Source: Syntrophobacteria bacterium
GTDB taxonomy: Bacteria; Desulfobacterota; DSWW01
DNA: 6,249 nucleotides
NCBI GenBank assembly: GCA_030145435.1
Contig: JAQYVQ010000630.1
Location: 1 to 6,249, forward strand
Reading direction: 5' to 3'
Below the pieces are notes generated by a model. That model saw nothing but the letters and a program-made list of their open reading frames with translations, was not told the DNA's origin and searched no databases. Each line of letters starts with the position of its first letter. The first letter of the stretch is position 1. The position numbers and the translations under genes were made by a program. Shown here piece after piece: positions 1 to 4,859 of this stretch.

Positions 1-2349
1 GTCCACGGCAAACCGGGACCGCCGCAGGATCTCGGCAAGGAACTTGGCCCGGAGCTCCCTGCGGTCGGCACGGGCGCCGCCACCGCGGAACCGGAAATTT
101 ACAAAGTTGTTCTCCGGGCTTTCGCCCACCAGGGCGTCCACCATGGTGTAATGATAGGCAAGCCGAAGATTCATGTTCATGTAGTCCCGTGCTGCGAGGA
201 GGTAGTTCTGGTCGCCCAGTTTTCGCGTCCCTGCCCCGCTCCCCGCCATGGACGAGACCATCACAGAGGTGAATCCTTTGAGGCTCACTTGCTGCCTGCC
301 CGCCCAGCTCATCTCCGGGTGCGACATCCCCCTCCAGACCGCCTGGAAGGGAACGGATGCGATCTGAGATGGAGTCACGGTCTTCATGGCCTGCTCCTCC
401 TCGCCGAAGGCCCCCCCCAGATCCAGAACCATGATGTTCAGGGGAATCTCTGAATTCAGACGCTTCGCCTTCTGCTTGCGACGACCCGCGTGCCTGTCTC
501 CGAGTTCGAACAGGGTTTCCACTGCCTTCTCGTGGACGAAACGGATCATGTCGTGGATCGATGAACAGCCCTCCGCCCGGAAGCGGGACGAGGCCGGGTC
601 GGTGAGGTGCAGGGGAAAGACGTGCTTGCACAGGGGGTCTTTCTCCCAGGAGCTCTCCGGAACCCGCTCTCGTTGCACCTTCCTCTCGGGCAGGTCGGGC
701 CAGGGACATCCCCGGTAAATACTCCGGTGCGTGGCATCGAGGCCGATCACTTCCTCGCCTTCCAGAGCGTTCAGGGCCCCCTCCAACCCGAAGAGGCTGG
801 GCCCTCTCCACTCTCGCAGCAGCGCCGCGGCGTGACCCGCCGGGTTGCCTGTCTCCGAGATGCACCCGGCGAGCGAAGGCAGAAGGGTGGCGATTTCGGG
901 TGTGGCCACGGGGACGACCAGGATCGCGCCCTCCGGAATCTTTCTGGGCAGGGTCGCACTTTCCACCCGAACCAGTGGCCCCGAACTCCTGCCCGCCTGA
1001 ACCGGAATGCCTCCCTCCAGGATTGGCCTTTCAGCGAGGGGTGCTCGCGGGGAGACCTCGATCGTCTGCTCCTGGAGAAGTAGGGGGCGGGCCTGCACGA
1101 CCCAGAGCTTGCCGGACGGGTCTATGACCCATTCGATGTCCAGGGGGGTCCCGAAAAGGTTTTCCAGGGCGTGACCGACTTCCCAGAGACCCTTCAGGTC
1201 TTTCTTGTTCAGGCTCGGGCGATTCGCCTCTTCCCGGGCCACCTGTTCGGCACGCAAGCCTCCCTGGGCATCGATGACGAGCCTGCGGGTCTTGGTCCGG
1301 ATGTGCTCCTCGACCGTCTTGTCGGCACTCGACCTGGAAATGGAGAAGTGATCACCATCCATCCCGCCTGTAACGAGGTCCTGAGCCAGCCCCCACACGG
1401 ACTGGATCAACATGGAATCCCTTTCCCTGTCGTTCGGATCCCGTGTATATAGGACGCCCGCACTTCCGGCCTCCACCAACGCGAGAAAGAGGACCGCCAT
1501 GGGCGTGTCGATCTCCTGCAGGTGGAGTCCCCTTCGGTAGAGATAGGCTCGTGGCTGGAAACGGCTCTGGACGACCCTGCGGTAGGCGGACAACAATTCA
1601 TGATCCTGTACGTTCAGGACGCTCTCGAACTGACCGGCGAAGCTGAAATGGCCGTCCTCACCCTCAGCGCTCGACCTCACGGCCCAACCGGCCTGTTCTT
1701 TCTCTTTTGCGGCGAGCTTGAAGATTTCCTGTTCGATTTTCCCCGGCATCCGGGCGTCGAGGATCTTCTTGCGGATCCTTTCAAGCCTGTGGTGGAGCAG
1801 ATCCCTGTCCTGGATCGCCTCGAGTTCCTGAAGGAGGGGCAGAACAGCCTGGAACAAGCCCCCTTCGTGCATGAATCGCCAGTAAGCCTCGGTGGTGACC
1901 ACGAATCCCGAGGGGACGCGGTCCGGCAGGACCTCCATAACCCGGCTCAGGTTGGCTGCCTTGTTTCCTGCCAGTCCGCTCGGCGCCTTTGAGACCTCGG
2001 CGAGGGGGAGTGCCATCCGAAGCAGGTGTTGGCCCGTAGCCACCACGGAAAGCTGGTGGCTCACCTCTCCGCGGATTCGGTCAAAGGCCCGGTACAGCCC
2101 CTTGAACCGATCCGGAGAGAGCACGTTCAGATCCTCTGCGAGCAGGAGGGTCTCGTCCACCGTCCGGCAGATCTTTTTCTGGATCGCCGGGCTCGTTGAC
2201 AGATAGAAGCGAAGGTCTGCTTCTATCTCCGACATCTGCTCGAGAAGCAGGGTGTTGCGGTTCAGAAGGTTGCGCAGGCATTCGTAGACATGGCGGGCAT
2301 CCTGCCCGGGCTTCTGAGCTGCATTACGCCTCTTGGAAAGGAAAGGCAT
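1..2349 (-). CDS. PEP/pyruvate-binding, phosphohistidine-domain protein (PEP synthase-like), 3' end outside window
   Basis: The frame is open from ATG (2349-2347) to the window edge: 783 codons with no stop. Residues 20-100 are a helical N-terminal region not found in PpsA. Residues 120-425 form a PPDK_N-type ATP-grasp nucleotide-binding domain. It shows GNKAANL (128-134), AVRSSAEGED (223-232) followed by FAGQ (237-240), SAGVLYTRDP (296-305), a WGLAQDLVTGG stretch (319-329) and the closing VVQARP (417-422). Residues 470-547 form the swivelling phosphohistidine domain, with the candidate catalytic His506 in PAGHAA. From about 555 onward I see no PpsA/PPDK PEP-binding TIM barrel. Instead there is a segment with IHDMIRFVHEKA (598-609) and one with NFRFRGGGA (751-759); I recall similar C-termini in PEP synthase-like proteins of deltaproteobacteria. 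ATP-dependent phosphorylation of His506 is likely from family knowledge. The acceptor is unknown, so plain pyruvate,water dikinase activity should not be assumed. It is the last visible gene of the operon. Its SD AGAGGA (2356-2361) overlaps the stop codon of the preceding receiver gene. Confidence 0.9.
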   Translation of the reverse strand, partial: MPFLSKRRNAAQKPGQDARHVYECLRNLLNRNTLLLEQMSEIEADLRFYLSTSPAIQKKICRTVDETLLLAEDLNVLSPDRFKGLYRAFDRIRGEVSHQLSVVATGQHLLRMALPLAEVSKAPSGLAGNKAANLSRVMEVLPDRVPSGFVVTTEAYWRFMHEGGLFQAVLPLLQELEAIQDRDLLHHRLERIRKKILDARMPGKIEQEIFKLAAKEKEQAGWAVRSSAEGEDGHFSFAGQFESVLNVQDHELLSAYRRVVQSRFQPRAYLYRRGLHLQEIDTPMAVLFLALVEAGSAGVLYTRDPNDRERDSMLIQSVWGLAQDLVTGGMDGDHFSISRSSADKTVEEHIRTKTRRLVIDAQGGLRAEQVAREEANRPSLNKKDLKGLWEVGHALENLFGTPLDIEWVIDPSGKLWVVQARPLLLQEQTIEVSPRAPLAERPILEGGIPVQAGRSSGPLVRVESATLPRKIPEGAILVVPVATPEIATLLPSLAGCISETGNPAGHAAALLREWRGPSLFGLEGALNALEGEEVIGLDATHRSIYRGCPWPDLPERKVQRERVPESSWEKDPLCKHVFPLHLTDPASSRFRAEGCSSIHDMIRFVHEKAVETLFELGDRHAGRRKQKAKRLNSEIPLNIMVLDLGGAFGEEEQAMKTVTPSQIASVPFQAVWRGMSHPEMSWAGRQQVSLKGFTSVMVSSMAGSGAGTRKLGDQNYLLAARDYMNMNLRLAYHYTMVDALVGESPENNFVNFRFRGGGARADRRELRAKFLAEILRRSRFAVD

Positions 2350-2359
2350 GGGGAGTCCT

Positions 2360-2755
2360 CTATCCTTCCTGCCTTCTCTCAGCGAGGAGGGCCTCGGCAG
2401 CCCTCTCGATGATCACGCGCAGATCGTTCGGCTTGAAAGGCTTGGCAATGAAGTCGAAGGCCCCTTTTGCCAAGGCTTCCCGGGCAACTTCCACGGTCGC
2501 ATATCCGGTGATGATAATGACCTTTGTGCGTCCGGACTGGGCCAGCACCTCCTCGAGAACCTGAATCCCGTCCACGTCGTCCATACGAACGTCGGTGACC
2601 ACGATGTCGAAGGATTTCTCCTTGAGCCTTTTCAACACGCCCGATCCATCGTCATAGACTTCTACGTTGTATCCGTTTTTCTCGAGTGCGGGCTTGAGAC
2701 GCTTGCGCACGATCAGCTCGTCGTCCACTACAACGATTTCCAGAGGATTTTCCAT
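2360..2755 (-). CDS. Stand-alone CheY-like response regulator receiver protein
   Basis: This is a 131-residue protein made of a single receiver (REC) domain with no output domain. All phosphorylation-site residues are visible: the acidic pair D11-D12 in VVVDDE, phospho-acceptor D55 in VVTDVRMDDVDG, T83 in IITGYA and K105 in AKPF. It should be phosphorylated on D55 by a histidine kinase and act by protein-protein contact; its partner is not evident. The ATG at 2755 is preceded by GGGAGG (2763-2768) at 7 nt. It lies 2 nt after the stop of the upstream gene, which fixes this start over longer in-frame readings. It sits between the unknown 404-residue protein and the PEP synthase-like protein, so translational coupling and joint function are likely. 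Its D55 neighbourhood (TD..MD.VDGI.VL) closely resembles that of the receiver in the divergent activator, so both may be phosphorylated by one kinase. No kinase is encoded in the window. Confidence 0.93.
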   Translation of the reverse strand: MENPLEIVVVDDELIVRKRLKPALEKNGYNVEVYDDGSGVLKRLKEKSFDIVVTDVRMDDVDGIQVLEEVLAQSGRTKVIIITGYATVEVAREALAKGAFDFIAKPFKPNDLRVIIERAAEALLAERRQEG

Positions 2756-2757
2756 GA

Positions 2758-3972
2758 CTATGCCTCCCTTTGTGCCATGGCCGTCTGTTTGAGAAAGCCG
2801 ACAATGCCTTCCTGTAAGTGCTTGCTCATTTCTTCCTGTGTGGTCTCGCTCCCGTGAGCGTTTATTCCGTGAGAGAGGAAATGGCCCAGCATGCGCACCC
2901 GCTCTTCTCCCTGTGCCCAGGAAAAGTGAGACGCCCAGTACATCCACCTCCCGGCAATGCCGCACCGGTAGGCGTGAAACGGTTCCTTTTCCGAGGAGAA
3001 GGGTTCGAGAACCCCTTGTTCGAACAGAGAGGGAAGAGGCGTTCCGTACAGGTAGATGAGATTCTCGCTGGGTTGCAGGGAAAGGGAGCACCAGAAGAGT
3101 TGAAGGGGAAGAGAAGAAGGGAGCCGGAGCAGCAGGAAGTCGGCGCCCGCGTAAAGATCGAGCAGGGCGGCCCTTTTCTCTGCCTTTTGCTTCCCCCTGT
3201 ATTCCAGACGCAACCGACTCTTACCGTTTTCTTCCATTGGGCTCCGCATGCCTTGCATGAAAGTGCGCAGGGGCAACAGGGAAGATGCTTCGGTCCTATC
3301 AGAGGGTTCCGGGGCAAGACATAGCCTGAGCGCCTCCTCTGACTCCCTTGCACCACCCAGCACAAAGACCTGGACACGCAGTTCCCCGGTTTCTTCGTCA
3401 CAGAGGTTCGCGAAGGGCGCGGGCGATACACTCGGGAGGTGTTGGGCGATCCATTGTGCCGCCATCAGATGTCCCCATCCGGCCCATTCCGTCAGGCTTT
3501 CGGGGGAGGCGTTTGCCGTCTCCCCCCGTGATTCGACGTCGGGGCCATAGGCCGGCAGACGTGTCAGGTCCTGGAACAGGGCCTGCAATGCCAGGGTCTC
3601 CCAGTCCAGCGCCTCTTCCTCAGGGGAACCGGTCTGTTGGTCCGGCTCTTTCTGAGCATCACGCAGGATCTTCTCCGACACGGAACGGAGCCTGTCGAGT
3701 TGATCGTAGACCTCGGCACGGTTCTCGTCAGAGAGCACCTGCATGTCATACAGGATCCGGCGAACCCCTTCGTACGCGCGGTCGAGCCGGGCCTCGATGT
3801 ACTGACGGTCGAGGATGTACTCACCCGACTGCTTGTCCTTCAGGTCTGCAAACAGGTCGAGGATCTCCCCGTGTTGTTCCACGAGCCGGCGGAAGCGGAT
3901 GATCTTCCGCTCGATCGCGATCGGTGAAGGCGATCTGCGCTGCGATGAACCCCATCGCCTCCAGATCCCCAT
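2758..3972 (-). CDS. Hypothetical 404-residue protein with N-terminal helical domain shared with the PEP synthase-like protein
   Basis: I do not recognise this family. The start is well supported: ATG at 3972 has AGGAGG (3979-3984) at 6 nt, and the gene ends 2 nt before the receiver gene. Residues 20-107 are predicted strongly helical and charged, and may be coiled. Their second half (76-96) aligns without gaps to residues 73-93 of the PEP synthase-like protein, with 8 of 21 identical; VLS, Y, DR and R are shared. Residues 107-125 are a Gln/Glu/Pro-rich linker. Residues 125-400 look like a globular domain rich in Leu and aromatic residues, with WAGWGHLMAAQWIAQHLP (163-180), a hydrophobic LLLRLPSSLPLQLFW (280-294) and GRWMYWASHFSW (341-352). 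There is no signal peptide, no convincing membrane helix, no metal-binding cluster and no nucleotide-binding motif. It is likely cytoplasmic. By position it is a partner of the receiver and the PEP synthase-like protein, possibly an adaptor or sensor; this is inference only. Confidence 0.88.
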   Translation of the reverse strand: MGIWRRWGSSQRRSPSPIAIERKIIRFRRLVEQHGEILDLFADLKDKQSGEYILDRQYIEARLDRAYEGVRRILYDMQVLSDENRAEVYDQLDRLRSVSEKILRDAQKEPDQQTGSPEEEALDWETLALQALFQDLTRLPAYGPDVESRGETANASPESLTEWAGWGHLMAAQWIAQHLPSVSPAPFANLCDEETGELRVQVFVLGGARESEEALRLCLAPEPSDRTEASSLLPLRTFMQGMRSPMEENGKSRLRLEYRGKQKAEKRAALLDLYAGADFLLLRLPSSLPLQLFWCSLSLQPSENLIYLYGTPLPSLFEQGVLEPFSSEKEPFHAYRCGIAGRWMYWASHFSWAQGEERVRMLGHFLSHGINAHGSETTQEEMSKHLQEGIVGFLKQTAMAQREA

Positions 3973-3993
3973 GGCGTTCCTCCTCTTGGTCCT

Positions 3994-4458
3994 TCAACCG
4001 ACCCCGGTCTTTTCCCCCTTCAGCGAGGGAACCACCAGGGTGCAGTCCAACTGATCCCGAATCCGCTCCAGCCAATGCGTTCGAACCGGCGTACGCCTAC
4101 GGCGAAGAAACGTCTCATTGCCACCCCAGACCACGGCCTGGAATGGCTGGTGCTCTGCAAGGTACTTGAGCAGCTCGGAGGATGGATCCCCCTGCCGCAC
4201 GGTGCCTACTGTCTCCAAGCCACAACCCCGGATCTCATCGATGCAGTCGTTCACCACGATCTCGGCCTGTTGGCGGGCCTCCCCCCCCTCGGAACCCACC
4301 TCCGGGGGAGTTGCCCCATTGGGAGGAGACGCCTCCCAGCGAATCAGCATGAGCAGATGGAGTGTTGCTCCCATCCTGCGGGCCAACTCCACCGAGTAGG
4401 TCGTGACCTCACTTCGTACCTTCGGGCTGTCCAGGAGAATCAGGATCTTCCTCGGCAC
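3994..4458 (-). CDS. Diverged universal stress protein (UspA-fold)
   Basis: This 154-residue protein is the usual size for a single UspA domain. The opening strand KILILLD (4-10) is followed by a helix ending SVELARRMGATLHLL (22-36), the classic start of this Rossmann-like alpha/beta fold. The later VRQGDPSSELLKYL (87-100) and a closing CTLVVPS strand (139-145) also fit. The ATP-binding signature of ATP-type family members (G-x2-G-x9-G-S/T) is not recognisable: the region reads WGGNETFLRRRRTPVRTHW (111-129), with Arg replacing the small residues. It may therefore not bind ATP in the usual way. The reading frame is open far upstream, but the residues before 4458 look like untranslated leader. 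GTG at 4458 puts the first strand at the usual distance from the N-terminus and has GGGGAG (4469-4474) at 10 nt. An alternative GTG at 4494 would lie inside the inverted repeat. It is the first gene of the operon, 21 nt before the next. Confidence 0.82.
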   Translation of the reverse strand: MPRKILILLDSPKVRSEVTTYSVELARRMGATLHLLMLIRWEASPPNGATPPEVGSEGGEARQQAEIVVNDCIDEIRGCGLETVGTVRQGDPSSELLKYLAEHQPFQAVVWGGNETFLRRRRTPVRTHWLERIRDQLDCTLVVPSLKGEKTGVG

Positions 4459-4479
4459 GTCTTTGGGTCTCCCCGCCAA

Positions 4480-4541
4480 GCCCGCATATTGCACCGAGCC
4501 TTCCACCGCTCTCGCGACGAAGTCTCGTGCAATATGCGGGC
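4480..4541 (-). repeat. Perfect 15-bp inverted repeat in the operon leader
   Basis: The left arm GCCCGCATATTGCAC (4480-4494) and the right arm GTGCAATATGCGGGC (4527-4541) are exact reverse complements separated by 32 nt. Allowing one bulged C at 4495 adds three more pairs (GAG 4496-4498 with CTC 4524-4526). If transcription starts at the sigma-54 promoter, this lies in the 5' leader of the stress-protein gene. The stem would end about 5 nt before the Shine-Dalgarno sequence. It could fold as an RNA hairpin affecting translation or mRNA stability. Alternatively it could be two facing operator sites 47 bp apart, since each arm has an internal GCA-TAT-TGC dyad. No U-run follows the second arm, so it is not a normal intrinsic terminator. 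Confidence 0.75.
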
Positions 4542-4599
4542 GAGGCCTCCGGGTCGGCTGTCTGGTGTTGTATGTGCATATGTTCACCCGTGTTTCATT

Positions 4600-4615
4600 G
4601 GCAAGAAACGAGCCA
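4600..4615 (-). promoter_or_regulatory. Sigma-54 (-24/-12) promoter of the four-gene operon
   Basis: The minus strand reads TGGCTCGTTTCTTGCC. Against the sigma-54 consensus TGGCACG-N4-TTGC this matches at every fixed position except one (T for A in the -24 block). It keeps the invariant GG-N10-GC spacing (GG at 4614-4613, GC at 4602-4601). The predicted start of transcription is near 4590, giving a leader of about 132 nt before the GTG at 4458. A sigma-54 activator gene lies directly opposite, which strongly supports the call. Confidence 0.75.
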
Positions 4616-4633
4616 TAGCTGCACAGAAAGAGA

Positions 4634-4646
4634 CAACCTATTGATC
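4634..4646 (-). promoter_or_regulatory. IHF-binding site upstream of the sigma-54 promoter
   Basis: The minus strand reads GATCAATAGGTTG. It matches the IHF consensus WATCAANNNNTTR at all positions except the first (G for A/T). It is centred about 50 bp upstream of the predicted transcription start. That lies between the promoter and the candidate activator dyad, where IHF typically bends DNA to bring a distant activator to sigma-54 polymerase. Confidence 0.55.
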
Positions 4647-4708
4647 TTATTGAGCAAATGTGGATTACAGGCTCCGTTGATTCCCTCGAAACACCTGTCC
4701 TTGTGTGT

Positions 4709-4737
4709 TGCATTTTACTGCAGGAGTACTTCTGTAA
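4709..4737. promoter_or_regulatory. Candidate upstream activator sequence (dyad)
   Basis: Two overlapping symmetric patterns sit here. One is TGCA-N6-TGCA (4709-4722). The other is an imperfect 23-bp palindrome from TTAC (4715-4718) to GTAA (4734-4737), in which 8 of 11 base pairs match around 4726. The palindrome centre is about 136 bp upstream of the predicted sigma-54 start site, a normal distance for NtrC-type activators. A looser AACAC-N10-GTGTT dyad lies just beside it (4690-4709). The binding protein would most simply be the divergent activator, but short dyads of this quality also arise by chance. Confidence 0.3.
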
Positions 4738-4775
4738 GCCAGAATTCTTTTTCAAAACAGCTAGATAAGTATTTG

Positions 4776-4803
4776 TTGAAAGAAGGGGGCGGTGTGTTAC
4801 AAT
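4776..4803 (+). promoter_or_regulatory. Sigma-70 promoter of the activator gene
   Basis: TTGAAA (4776-4781, 5 of 6 matches to the -35 consensus) is followed by a 16-bp spacer and TACAAT (4798-4803, 5 of 6 matches to the -10 consensus). Transcription should start near 4810, giving a leader of about 50 nt before ATG 4860. This placement argues against an upstream in-frame GTG at 4794, which would lie inside the promoter. Confidence 0.65.
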
Positions 4804-4807
4804 ATGC
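4800..4807 (+). promoter_or_regulatory. Third copy of the inverted-repeat core overlapping the -10 element
   Basis: CAATATGC is the core of both arms of the 4480-4541 inverted repeat (4530-4537 forward, 4484-4491 reverse). It recurs here, overlapping the -10 box and the expected start site of the activator gene. If the motif is an operator, its position would suit repression of the activator gene. Only 8 bp are shared, so chance is possible. Confidence 0.25.
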
Positions 4808-4859
4808 AACAGAAGAGGAGGCACTCCGGTCAAGCAGACCCGAACGTGAGGCAAGCGAC

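Larger units (their letters stand above)
4459..4859. other. Divergent intergenic regulatory region
   Basis: This 401-nt stretch separates two genes pointing away from each other and is visibly more AT-rich than the coding DNA between about 4560 and 4810. Reading frames open across it on both strands give translations that resemble no protein, so I take it as non-coding. It holds a leader inverted repeat, a sigma-54 promoter facing left, an IHF-like site, a candidate activator dyad and a sigma-70 promoter facing right. Each is listed separately. Confidence 0.85.

Noticed and set aside
1522..1992. Plus-strand open frames across 151-2857, the largest being 1522-1992 and 2333-2857.
   Set aside because: They lie antisense to the PEP-type and receiver genes, show no domain motifs, and have poor or no ribosome-binding sites.
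4480..4541. Reading the inverted repeat as an intrinsic terminator.
   Set aside because: There is no T-run after either arm on either strand, the loop is long, and it lies at the 5' side of the minus-strand operon.
4459..4854. Long N-terminal extension of the stress protein from an ATG at 4854 (286 residues in total).
   Set aside because: The added ~130 residues are not protein-like, contain the predicted sigma-54 promoter and inverted repeat, and overlap the sigma-70 promoter of the divergent gene.
4527..4859. Extension of the activator reading frame upstream to an ATG at 4527, or a start at the in-frame GTG 4794.
   Set aside because: A receiver domain normally starts near residue 10, as it does from ATG 4860. 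The upstream part is intergenic and contains the activator's own -35/-10 boxes.
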